From Deltaproteobacteria bacterium (GTDB taxonomy: Bacteria > Desulfobacterota > Syntrophobacteria > Syntrophobacterales > Syntrophobacteraceae), in contig JAJYDE010000030.1 in the NCBI GenBank assembly GCA_021777755.1, positions 1 through 48,430 on the forward strand: a stretch of 48,430 nt of DNA, read 5' to 3'. The notes under the pieces were generated by a model, which had not been told where the DNA came from, did not search any database, and saw nothing but the letters and a program-made list of their open reading frames with translations. Numbering within the stretch: the first letter of the stretch is position 1; each line of letters starts with the position of its first letter. Made by a program: the position numbers and the translations under genes. This document shows positions 8,176 through 16,294 of the stretch, piece after piece.

Positions 8176-9249
8176 ATGAACGATATGCCGAAAATTTCCT
8201 TCACAACGTGGCAACAGCTTTCGCAATTTCACAACCCCCTGAAGAACGGCGAACTGGACACCCAGGCCATAGAAATCCGCCAGGACCCGCTAACCGGTTG
8301 CCAGAGCATACTAAATGAGGCCTTCAGGGGAAAAATTTCCTTTGCTTTCCCGCAAACCGACTACGACTACCTGCACCGGCGCATGAACGAGACCGGGGAT
8401 CAGTGCTTCATGTGCGAGGGCAAGTGGCGCTTGACTTCCCCCCGATATCCCGAAGACCTTCTGCCGGGAGGCCGGCTGGAAAGGGGCGAAACGGTTTTGT
8501 TTCCCAACCTGTTTCCCTTCGCCCCCTATCATGCCGTGGTAATGGTCGGGGAAAAGCACGGGCGCACACTCGACCAGTTTTCTCCCTCTCTTCTTTTCGA
8601 CGCCTTTTCGGTCTGCCTCGAATTTATCAAAAGGTGCTTCGACGCCGATCCCAAGACCCCCTATTTCACCATCAACGCCAACTTCATGCCCCCCGCGGGA
8701 AGCAGCATTATGCACCCCCATTTGCAGGTCATCGGTTCGCCGATACCCTCCACCCATCTGCGGGTGCTTTTGGAAAAAAGCCTGGCCTATCAAAGGGACA
8801 AGGGTTCGTGCTACTGGACGGATCTGATCGAGACCGAAAAGGAATCGGGGCAAAGATGGGTGGCGCAATTTGGCGCAAGCAGCTGGTTTACCGCCTTCTC
8901 CCCCGTCGGGGTAAACGAAGTCGACGCGGTTTGGCCGGACAAATCCAACTTCACCCAATGGGGCGAAGACGACGTAAGGGCCCTGGCCGAGGGGATAAGC
9001 CTCACACTTTCAGCCTATCATGAGCTCAAGTTTTCCACCTTCAACCTTACATGTTTCAGCGGACCGCTTGGAAAATCCCTCCCCGAATTTCGCTCTTTTC
9101 TAAGGCTTATAAATCGTCAAAATATGCACCCGCATTACCGCACGGACGATTTCTATCTGCAAAAACTTCATGAAGACGAAATAATTGTCACCCCGCCCGA
9201 ACAGTTGGCATCCTTTATCAAGGGGGTTCAGGCTTCCCACAGCCGGTAG
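8176..9249 (+). CDS. GalT/HIT-like nucleotidyltransferase family protein
   Basis: A 357-residue protein with the galactose-1-phosphate uridylyltransferase signature: INANFMPPAGSSIMHPHLQVIG, where H180-P-H182 would hold the nucleotidylated histidine. C77/C80 (CFMC) resemble the GalT zinc site, and NLFPFAPYHAVVMVGEKHGR matches the N-terminal half of the fold. It diverges from true GalT, so the substrate (sugar-1-phosphate or another nucleotide) is open. A second in-frame ATG at 8185 is preceded by AGGA and may be the true start. It follows the acyl-CoA synthetase-like gene closely. Its last 22 bases overlap the convergent MFS gene. Confidence 0.75.
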   Translation: MNDMPKISFTTWQQLSQFHNPLKNGELDTQAIEIRQDPLTGCQSILNEAFRGKISFAFPQTDYDYLHRRMNETGDQCFMCEGKWRLTSPRYPEDLLPGGRLERGETVLFPNLFPFAPYHAVVMVGEKHGRTLDQFSPSLLFDAFSVCLEFIKRCFDADPKTPYFTINANFMPPAGSSIMHPHLQVIGSPIPSTHLRVLLEKSLAYQRDKGSCYWTDLIETEKESGQRWVAQFGASSWFTAFSPVGVNEVDAVWPDKSNFTQWGEDDVRALAEGISLTLSAYHELKFSTFNLTCFSGPLGKSLPEFRSFLRLINRQNMHPHYRTDDFYLQKLHEDEIIVTPPEQLASFIKGVQASHSR

Positions 9250-10424
9250 GCGATAAGGGCGATGGTGGCCTGGGCGCACAGGATCACCGCCACAAGGGCC
9301 GGCCAGCCGAATTCGACCCAGAAAATGCCCGGTACTATGGAACCGGCGAAGCCGCCCATGTAATAAGCGCAGACATAAAGCCCGGCGGCAGAGGAGCGCG
9401 ACCCTTTCGCCGCCTTGCCCACGTTGCTTTTGGCCGAAGCCTGGGAGATGAACACGCTGGCCGCGACCAGGAGGAGCCCCAAAATGATGACCGGCAGATA
9501 GTGGACAAGAGTAAGGCAAATGCCTGCGGCCCCCGAAAGAATCGCTCCGAGCACCGCGCGCCGATAGCCTATCCGGTCCATGAGTCCGCCGACCAGTGTT
9601 GTGATCGCGGCGCCGGCCAGGTAGACGATAAAGATCCGGCCAAGCTCCCCCGGGCCAAGAGAAAAAGGCTTGTCGGCAAGGTAGAAGTTGACGTAGGTGA
9701 AGACCCCCACCATGCAAAACAAGATGTTGAAGCCCGCCGCACAAGTGGCCAGGAGCTGCGGATTTCGAAGATGGCTCACCAGGGGCTGAAAAGATAAGGA
9801 AATTCTTTTTCCCCGAACGAATGTTCTTTCGCGGGGAAGAATCCACAGGGTCGCCAGGGCTCCGGCCAGAGTGATAATGCCCAGAGCTGCAAAACAGGGC
9901 CGCCATCCCCAGCGGGCCGTGCCAACGCCCGCCAGGAGTCGCCCGGCAAACCCGCCGGCGACCGTCCCCGTAACATAGACGGCCATCGTTTGGCCCACCG
10001 TCTCGATCGCGGATTCCTCGCTGATATAGGCCATCACCACCGCGATCATGCCCGGAATGAACAGCCCCTGGACAAATCGCCAGAAGATCAACTGCAAAAG
10101 ATTCGCGGAGCTTGCCGCAAGCATGGTGGCAAAGGACAGGCAGGCAATCGCGGCCACAATCATCTGTTTTCGGCCAACCGAATCGGCCGCAAGGCCCAAC
10201 AGCGGCGCGGCCAACGCCACCCCGAGCACCGGCGCGCTCACGGTAAGGCTCACCATGAGTTCCGAGGCGCCAAAAAGATGCCTGAAATAGGGCAACAGCG
10301 GCTGGGTGGCGTAAAGGTTCATGAAGGTGGCAAAACCGGCCACGAACACTCCCGTTACCATTGCGGCCCTGCCCGGCAGGGCCCGCTCAACCGGTTGCTC
10401 CAAAGTCCTGGAAAATACCGCCAT
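9228..10424 (-). CDS. MFS transporter, YnfM-like
   Basis: A 398-residue, 12-helix major facilitator. LGLAADSVGRKQMIVAAI is the loop 2-3 MFS signature, and NLYATQPLLPYFRHLFGAS near the N-terminus is typical of the YnfM/drug:H+ antiporter-1 group. These are mostly exporters; the substrate here is unknown. The gene is divergent from a LysR regulator, as in the E. coli ynfM/ynfL pair, which suggests local control. Its 3' end overlaps the GalT-like gene by 22 bases. Confidence 0.85.
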   Translation of the reverse strand: MAVFSRTLEQPVERALPGRAAMVTGVFVAGFATFMNLYATQPLLPYFRHLFGASELMVSLTVSAPVLGVALAAPLLGLAADSVGRKQMIVAAIACLSFATMLAASSANLLQLIFWRFVQGLFIPGMIAVVMAYISEESAIETVGQTMAVYVTGTVAGGFAGRLLAGVGTARWGWRPCFAALGIITLAGALATLWILPRERTFVRGKRISLSFQPLVSHLRNPQLLATCAAGFNILFCMVGVFTYVNFYLADKPFSLGPGELGRIFIVYLAGAAITTLVGGLMDRIGYRRAVLGAILSGAAGICLTLVHYLPVIILGLLLVAASVFISQASAKSNVGKAAKGSRSSAAGLYVCAYYMGGFAGSIVPGIFWVEFGWPALVAVILCAQATIALIAYRLWEA

Positions 10425-10498
10425 CTCAAAAATCCTGCTCGAAAGAGTCGATGGGTTTGAATTCGAATTTCACCGAGACGTGTTAAAGAATTTAGTCC

Positions 10499-10518
10499 TT
10501 GGAATTTAAGATTTCCAA
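10499..10518. promoter_or_regulatory. Inverted repeat, candidate LysR-type operator
   Basis: TTGGAA-N8-TTCCAA lies in the 148-base AT-rich gap between the divergent MFS and LysR genes. Location and symmetry suit a LysR binding site; binding is inferred. Confidence 0.45.
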
Positions 10519-10572
10519 TATATATTTCATTGACTTTTGATATTTTATTCATATCGAACTTGGAGTCCTCCT

Positions 10573-11475
10573 ATGGAATTAAGGCATCTGAGATATTTTG
10601 TGGCCGTTGCTGAAGAACTCCACTTCGGACGGGCCGCGGAACGGCTCGGACTGGCCCAGCCCCCCTTGAGTCAGCAGATAAAGGCCCTCGAACTCGAAAC
10701 CGGGGTGAGGCTGCTCGATCGGACAAAAAGGCGGGTGAGCCTCACGGCGGCGGGAGAGATATTTTTGCAGGAAGCGCGCAGAATTCTGGCTTTGAGCGAT
10801 CAGGCCGTGCTGGCGGCGCGCCGGGCCGCGCGCGGTGAAATCGGCAGGTTGGTGGTGGGTTTCGTAAGCTCGGCGGTCTACGGCAAGGTGACCTCGATTT
10901 TCAGACTCATGCGGGCCGAATACCCGGATATTTCCCTGCTCTTGCAGGATTTAAGCAGCGTCGAACAGGTCGAGGCGATGAAGGCATTGCGGCTGGATGT
11001 GGGGCTGGTGCGCCCGCCGGTTAAAATTGACGCTTCGCTGGCAATGCGGGTCATCTGGCGTGAACCGCTGGTCGTTGTGCTTCCCCGCAACCACCGCCTG
11101 GCGGGCAGAAAAAGAATCGCCCCGGAAGAACTTGCCGAGGAAGATTTTCTCCTGGTGGACGCTCCCGGATTTCTCGAACAGCTCGTCCAGTTATGCGCCA
11201 TGGCCGGGTTTTCACCCCGGATAGTCCAGCAGGCCCGATCGACGCCGACTATCGTCAACCTGATAGCCGGAGGCATGGGCATTTCGATCGTTCCGGCTTC
11301 TCTTCGCAATCTCCACCGCCAGGGGGTGACATACCGCTCAATCGAGGCTCCCGCGCCAACGATCGAGCTGGCCGTCATGTGGCGGGAAAACGACCGCTCG
11401 CCGGCCCTGCGTTCGTTTCTGGACATCGTCTGGAGGGTTGCCGGAGCTTCTGGCGGAGTTTCATCCGGGGGGTAG
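10573..11475 (+). CDS. LysR-family transcriptional regulator
   Basis: A 300-residue protein starting MELRHLRYFVAVAEELHFG. The winged helix-turn-helix (RAAERLGLAQPPLSQQIKAL) is followed by the linker helix and an effector domain (about 90-295). The start at 10573 is the standard family start with TCCTCC-flanked spacing; the open frame extends to 10537 but adds no conserved sequence. It is divergent from the MFS transporter and probably controls it in response to that carrier's substrate. Confidence 0.92.
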   Translation: MELRHLRYFVAVAEELHFGRAAERLGLAQPPLSQQIKALELETGVRLLDRTKRRVSLTAAGEIFLQEARRILALSDQAVLAARRAARGEIGRLVVGFVSSAVYGKVTSIFRLMRAEYPDISLLLQDLSSVEQVEAMKALRLDVGLVRPPVKIDASLAMRVIWREPLVVVLPRNHRLAGRKRIAPEELAEEDFLLVDAPGFLEQLVQLCAMAGFSPRIVQQARSTPTIVNLIAGGMGISIVPASLRNLHRQGVTYRSIEAPAPTIELAVMWRENDRSPALRSFLDIVWRVAGASGGVSSGG

Positions 11476-11504
11476 AGGTCGTTTTCGTTTCGCGTTGGGT
11501 CGGC

Positions 11505-12137
11505 TTACCCCTTCACACCGCTTATCAAAAAGATGCTGAACCGCCGCAGGCCTCCCTCGGCAAGAGGTCTTTCCACCATGGCCGCAGTTTTGTCCCGTAC
11601 CTGGCCAAAGCCGGCATCCGTCAAGATTTCCTTTAGCCACGCGCGGTCGATTCCATCGTGGAACACGGTGGGATTTTCCCCGTGAAATTGGCCTTCATCC
11701 GGGTCGAGGTCGGCGAGAAATATGTGTCCCCCCGGCTTGGTAACTTTGTAGAACCGGGCTGCGAGGGGAGCGATCTCTTTGACATGATGCAGGGTCATGC
11801 TGCTCACCACGGCGTCGTAGGAGCCTTCGAGAAGCTCCCCCGCGGCGGGATCAAGCAGTCGGGTACTGATGTTGGCAAGGCCCTTGCTCTTGATTTTACC
11901 CTCGAGCACACTCAGCATCCCCCTTGAAGTGTCAACACCGGTAACAGATTTTACCACCGGACTCAGCCTCAGGGTGAGAAGACCGGTCCCGCAGCCGTAT
12001 TCGAGCAGCTCCATTCCGGAGGCAAGTATATTTTCACCCAGCAGCGCCCCGGCGATATCGCTTGCCAATCCCACACGTGCCGGGTTTTCGTCCCAGGAAG
12101 CAGCCTTTTTGTCGAAATCGAAATCTTCATTCGCCAC
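11505..12137 (-). CDS. Class I SAM-dependent methyltransferase
   Basis: A 210-residue Rossmann methyltransferase with motif I ELLEYGCGTGLLTLRL, acidic VTGVDTS at the end of strand 2, SYDAVVSSMTLHHV (motif IV) and KPGGHIFLADLDPDEG. This UbiE/Methyltransf_11-like type acts on small molecules or lipids; the acceptor cannot be deduced. A GTG start at 12137 was chosen because AAGGAGAG lies eight bases upstream. It is divergent from the 85-residue gene at 12241. Confidence 0.85.
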   Translation of the reverse strand: MANEDFDFDKKAASWDENPARVGLASDIAGALLGENILASGMELLEYGCGTGLLTLRLSPVVKSVTGVDTSRGMLSVLEGKIKSKGLANISTRLLDPAAGELLEGSYDAVVSSMTLHHVKEIAPLAARFYKVTKPGGHIFLADLDPDEGQFHGENPTVFHDGIDRAWLKEILTDAGFGQVRDKTAAMVERPLAEGGLRRFSIFLISGVKG

Positions 12138-12240
12138 TTTTGTCTCTCCTTCACACAGCCATTGAGTTAAACCGGCTTCAAGTGATAAAAGCACCATTGT
12201 CAGTCCACGCACGACACTTTTTTGAAGAAAGGAACTACTG

Positions 12241-12498
12241 ATGCCCCAGCACAAACATTCCTTTGTCGAAGAATACGACGGGATGGTGGCCTTCGGCCTT
12301 TCCAGGGAAGTCGATGAAAATTCACTGATGTACTACCTGCAGAAGTTTTCGGACGACGATCTTTTAAAGGTCCTTGTTCCCCGCATGAGCGACGAGGAAA
12401 TAAACCGCCTGTTCGAACTCATATCAGATACGATGCGAAACCACCTGAACGACAACGAATACCATGGTTTGTTCCTCAAAGACGACCATGAGCACTGA
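12241..12498 (+). CDS. Small conserved-looking acidic protein
   Basis: An 85-residue protein not assigned to a named family. It has no signal peptide or membrane segment, is acidic and helix-rich (SLMYYLQKFSDDDLLKVLVPRMSDEEINRLFELI), and has a His-rich start and end. AAAGGA stands nine bases before the ATG and the codon use matches the neighbours, so it is probably real. It is divergent from the methyltransferase and convergent with the CobD-like gene. Function unknown. Confidence 0.65.
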   Translation: MPQHKHSFVEEYDGMVAFGLSREVDENSLMYYLQKFSDDDLLKVLVPRMSDEEINRLFELISDTMRNHLNDNEYHGLFLKDDHEH

Positions 12499-12515
12499 AT
12501 GGTGCAAAAATCTTC

Positions 12516-13604
12516 TCACCCGGTTGCGCCGAGCACCTCTTTTAAGGCCGCGACAAGCCTGTCGTTTTGGTGCGGCAAGCGGACCGCGACTCGAAAATAG
12601 CGATCCCCCAGCCCTTCGAAAGAGCCGCAGTCGCGGATGAGAATCCGGAAGCGGTTGAAGAGGTCCCATTTAAGGGTCGAGGCCGCGGGGAGCGGGGGCG
12701 CAAGGCGGACGAGCAGGAAATTGGCCGCACTCGGAAAAACCTCGAGGCCCGCGATGGACGAAAGCTTCCGGGCGAGCCCGGCCCTCTGCTTTTCGATCAG
12801 CTCCAGGGTCCTCAGCCTGTAGTCCTCACTGGCAAGACAAAAAGCGCCGGCCGCCTGGGCATGGGTGCTCACCGACCAGGGGGGCAGTACTTCCCCCACT
12901 TTTCGGGCAATTCCGGGCGGGGCCAGCAGGTAGCCTATTCGCAAGCCTGGAAGGCCGTAGAACTTCGTAAAGGACCTTATGAGCGCGAGTTGGCCCGCCC
13001 TTTCCACAAAGCGGCCGAGGGAGGCCTGTTGGCAAAAATCGACGAACACCTCGTCAACCAGGAAGAATGGACCCGCGGCGGAGCTTCTTCCAATAATCCA
13101 TTCGATTGTCTCGGCACCCAGCAAGGAACCGGCGGGGCTAGACGGGTTGGTAAGAAGCACCGCGTCGGGCGAAGCCTTTCGGAGTGCGGTCTCAAGCTGG
13201 GAGGCTGAGGGCTGGAAGCGCTCCTCGGGGGTCGGGAACAACTTTTCCACCCGGGCTCCGTGCAACTCGAAAGCCTTCACGTACTCGCCGAAGGCGGGCA
13301 GAACCGCCAGGGCGGCTCCCACCCCGAGCGCCCGGGGCAGCCAATAGATAAGCTCTGTTGAACCGTTTGTTACGGCGACGCACGCCGGATCGACATCGTG
13401 GAATTTGGAAATTGCCTCGATGAGGCTCCGGCAGTGGATATCGGGGTAGCTTTCGAGGAGTCCGAAGCAGCGGGAAAGCTCTTTATCCAGGCCTGGAGGA
13501 GGCCCCAACGGGTTGATGCTTGCACTGAAATCCAGAATTTCTTCAGGCGCGCAACCCGCAAGGGCCGCAAGCTCATAGACATTTCCGCCGTGAACGATAG
13601 ACAT
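12516..13604 (-). CDS. cobD: CobD-like PLP-dependent aminotransferase (threonine-phosphate decarboxylase family)
   Basis: A 362-residue fold-type I PLP enzyme. HGGNVYELAALAG and LDFSASINPLGPP at the N-terminus are typical of L-threonine-O-3-phosphate decarboxylase (CobD), which makes the aminopropanol phosphate of the cobalamin nucleotide loop. LTNPSSPAGSLL, FFLVDEVFVDF and SFTKFYGLPGLRIGY (PLP lysine in SFTK) follow. The ATG at 13604 was preferred to an upstream TTG. No other cobalamin genes are in the window and no B12 riboswitch was recognised, so a related HisC-like role remains possible. Confidence 0.75.
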   Translation of the reverse strand: MSIVHGGNVYELAALAGCAPEEILDFSASINPLGPPPGLDKELSRCFGLLESYPDIHCRSLIEAISKFHDVDPACVAVTNGSTELIYWLPRALGVGAALAVLPAFGEYVKAFELHGARVEKLFPTPEERFQPSASQLETALRKASPDAVLLTNPSSPAGSLLGAETIEWIIGRSSAAGPFFLVDEVFVDFCQQASLGRFVERAGQLALIRSFTKFYGLPGLRIGYLLAPPGIARKVGEVLPPWSVSTHAQAAGAFCLASEDYRLRTLELIEKQRAGLARKLSSIAGLEVFPSAANFLLVRLAPPLPAASTLKWDLFNRFRILIRDCGSFEGLGDRYFRVAVRLPHQNDRLVAALKEVLGATG

Positions 13605-13789
13605 GAATGAGTTCCAAGGGAGCAATCAGCAAATAAGTGCCTGCGAATTTTCATATCGGCGCCGTAGGTCGAACCCCGCATAAGCAGGAGCCCCCCGGAG
13701 CCGGTAAGTCCTCCGAAAGAGCAGAGCTTTTCCCGTGTTGCCAGCCTGCGCGTCTCGGCCCTTTACAGGTTGGGGCTCTCCTCGGCAGT

Positions 13790-14335
13790 TCAACCCTGCT
13801 GGGCGGAGTTGGTCAGCACGAATCCTTTCGAATAGCCCCCGGTGCTCGCGGGCGTTCCCGCTATACGGGCCAGATAGGCGGCCCCGAGTTCTTTGATATG
13901 GTCTGCGACATTATCGAAATAATTCAGGTGTTCCTGCTCTTCGTCAATGATTTGCTCAAAGAGTTTCTGTGTTGTGCTGTCGCCGTTTTTTCCGCACACG
14001 AGCACAAATTGATTGTATTTTGCAATCGTGTCGTCTTCCAGACCCGAATCGTGAGCAAACAGCTGCGGAGGTTTCTGCCCCTTCACCACCTTGTCGGCCG
14101 GCTCGGAGGTCGGCTCCCCGCCAAGTTCCTTGATTCGCTCGGCGAACATCTCCGCATGGCGCATTTCGTCGATTGCGATCAATTTGACGTTTTTGGCCAA
14201 TTCGCCGTAATCCATATCATCGAGGCCGTAATGCTGATTCATATACTGGGAAATGGCATGCAATTCCATCGATCTGGCCTGGTTCAGCACGGCGACCACT
14301 TCCATTTTGCCTTTTTCGCGAGAGTTCCGGTCCAT
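13790..14335 (-). CDS. bfr: Bacterioferritin
   Basis: A 181-residue ferritin-like four-helix protein. Ferroxidase ligands are visible: E24 (RSMELHAISQYM), E57 and H60 (AIDEMRHAE) and a second EEQEH pair. M58 in DEMRHAE sits where bacterioferritin binds heme. The C-terminal tail after the last helix is longer than in most bacterioferritins. AAGGAGAT lies nine bases before the chosen ATG. The protein stores iron and lowers peroxide stress, in line with the bd oxidase elsewhere in the window. Confidence 0.88.
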   Translation of the reverse strand: MDRNSREKGKMEVVAVLNQARSMELHAISQYMNQHYGLDDMDYGELAKNVKLIAIDEMRHAEMFAERIKELGGEPTSEPADKVVKGQKPPQLFAHDSGLEDDTIAKYNQFVLVCGKNGDSTTQKLFEQIIDEEQEHLNYFDNVADHIKELGAAYLARIAGTPASTGGYSKGFVLTNSAQQG

Positions 14336-14571
14336 AAGTTGATAATCTCCTTCTTTTGTACCGTCGTTAAAGAGATAATTGACAAGGATCATTCGCGGCC
14401 GGCGACGCATTTGGCCAATCAGGCCCGCCCCGCCAACATGCATCAATACAATTCACAGCCGGGTTATCAGGATTTTTTTGAATTACGCACTACGATAAGA
14501 CTCGCAGGCCCGCCATGCAAGAACATTTGTCCATCGTGAAAACCATTCCCGCCAATAGGGGACATAAAAAC

Positions 14572-15078
14572 CTATCTTTCGGTCTCGGAGGCCGGAATGC
14601 GCTTGAGCAGCTTTTCGCCCAATTTTCTAAGCTCCGGGTCGGGCAGGTTTTTCAGGAGCAATTGCTCTTCCGGGCTCAGTTTCACGACGGGCGCCTTCGG
14701 CTTTCGGCGAAGGGCCAATCGTTTCGCCTTGAGTTTTTCCAGGTTCTTGTGGGCCGGGTTAAGGACCGCATCGGCCCCATGAACTTCGCCCACCCTTATA
14801 ATAGCCTTATCAACAATGGGTTCGTGCCTGCCGGCATTGATCTTTTCAACCAGGATTTCCTTGCACTGCTCCAGGTGATGCCTCCAGACGGAATCGTGGG
14901 CGATGACGACCAAAACCTTGTTTTTCAGAGAACCCGGACAGGAGTAGCGCGCCACCTGTTCGCCGACAAGGTCCTTCCAGTCACCTATGGGATTGGCCAC
15001 AAAGGCGGGGTGTTTTTCGAGGAAACCCTTCAGAAGCTGTCCGACCCTTATACGGCCCCCGCGATTGGAACGGTTCAT
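14572..15078 (-). CDS. DUF721 (DciA-like) protein
   Basis: A 168-residue protein with an N-terminal DUF721 domain (about 10-95: VGQLLKGFLEKHPAF, IGDWKDLVGEQVARYS, LVVIAHDSVWRHHLEQCKEILVEKIN) and a basic, Leu-rich tail with LSPEEQLLLKNLPDPELR. DciA, the ancestral replicative-helicase loader, belongs here, but many DUF721 proteins lack a proven role. Its ATG overlaps the stop of the upstream membrane-protein gene (ATGA), so translation is probably coupled. Confidence 0.75.
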   Translation of the reverse strand: MNRSNRGGRIRVGQLLKGFLEKHPAFVANPIGDWKDLVGEQVARYSCPGSLKNKVLVVIAHDSVWRHHLEQCKEILVEKINAGRHEPIVDKAIIRVGEVHGADAVLNPAHKNLEKLKAKRLALRRKPKAPVVKLSPEEQLLLKNLPDPELRKLGEKLLKRIPASETER

Positions 15079-16172
15079 CTCGACCTGTCGCCTCCCGTCG
15101 GCGCAAGGACCTTTTTTTCCATTCTGGAAACCGCGGCGCCAAGGTCTCTAATCTGCCGCTGAAGCGTCTCCAGGACAAATCCCACATCACTTCCCCCAAG
15201 GGGCAACCGGGAGAGCAATTTATCGTAAATGAACGCATCGAGGCTCGAAAGATAAAGCTCTTCGAAGTTCCTGAGCACAGCCGCGGCCAACTGGAAAAAG
15301 AAAACCAGGCCAACGGCTTGCAAAAGAGGCAGCAGCAGGCTCAAAACAGGCCTCAGAGTGTCCATGACGTGATTTTGAATATTGGGATCGAGTAGAGGCT
15401 TTACGGCACCAAGAGCCTCTTTTTGCGACAGTAAACCCAGTCCGTTGAACTGGGCCACCAGGAGCAACACTGTTTGAGCCAGGCCCAAGATCGGGATTAT
15501 CCAGAGCATCCACCGGTAAGGCCCCCAGGAGCCATAAAGGATTCGCCAGTCGGCTTCGACGGCCCTTCGCTCTTTTTCCAGCACGTTTTCGGGGGAAGCG
15601 TGGCCGTGAATTCCGGAAAGCGTCAGGCGCAGCCGAATGAAGGGGTGGAGGAAAAAGCTGAAGACGCTGCGCCTGATTCTGGCGTCCAATGCCTGAACCG
15701 ACAAAAGAGAATCGGCGCCCGTCCCGGTCCCTCCCCGATCGGAGGGCTCAAGGCCCCGGATCTCGGACATCACCAACTGGAGCATGTATCTGCCCGTCCA
15801 TTGAACGACGAGCCAGACCAGGCGGAGTATGAGGAAAAGCACTCCCACCCTGGTAAAAAAGAGAAGCGCGCCGCCGACCAGGGCGATATTTTCCGCCAAA
15901 CCGCTTGGGGCCGGCGAGTCTTGCCCCGCCCGAGCAGGTTCCTTCACGCCGTCCTGTTTTCCACCGGCAAGCACAGAGACGGCCGAAGTTATCCCGATCC
16001 CTTCGAGGCCTGTCCAAAAGTCGAGCTTTCCAAGATCGGAAAGCGTCGCCATCGGCTGGCTCGGGGCGCTGGAAAAGCCCGGCAAAAGGCTTGCCCAAAA
16101 CAGGCACAGAAGGAAAAAAACCAGCCACCACAGCCTGTGAAGCGTTTCATACCGCCTTAATCCGTAAGACAT
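15075..16172 (-). CDS. Membrane protein, distant MotA/TolQ/ExbB-like
   Basis: A 365-residue protein with about four to five hydrophobic segments: near 12-33, 95-125, 218-245 (MLWIIPILGLAQTVLLLV) and 280-305 (LLLPLLQAVGLVFFFQLAAA). A short periplasmic loop, a long cytoplasmic middle and two late helices resemble the TolQ/MotA order, but no signature is strong. No ExbD/TolR partner follows; a DUF721 gene overlaps its end by four bases. GAGGT precedes the ATG. The family placement is tentative. Confidence 0.6.
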   Translation of the reverse strand: MSYGLRRYETLHRLWWLVFFLLCLFWASLLPGFSSAPSQPMATLSDLGKLDFWTGLEGIGITSAVSVLAGGKQDGVKEPARAGQDSPAPSGLAENIALVGGALLFFTRVGVLFLILRLVWLVVQWTGRYMLQLVMSEIRGLEPSDRGGTGTGADSLLSVQALDARIRRSVFSFFLHPFIRLRLTLSGIHGHASPENVLEKERRAVEADWRILYGSWGPYRWMLWIIPILGLAQTVLLLVAQFNGLGLLSQKEALGAVKPLLDPNIQNHVMDTLRPVLSLLLPLLQAVGLVFFFQLAAAVLRNFEELYLSSLDAFIYDKLLSRLPLGGSDVGFVLETLQRQIRDLGAAVSRMEKKVLAPTGGDRSR

Positions 16173-16294
16173 CGGGTTACCTCATGTGGCTTTATTCACA
16201 GCCCCCAACCTGACAGAAACGGCCCTTGCAGCCAAACTCGGAGGACCAATCGCTACGTTTTGCCCGAGCAATGTACATTCTCGACTCGTTTAAT

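Noticed and set aside
13605-13789. Possible B12 riboswitch between bfr and the CobD-like gene
   Set aside because: The region is GC-rich and can fold, but I could not find the B12 box or the conserved core elements on either strand.
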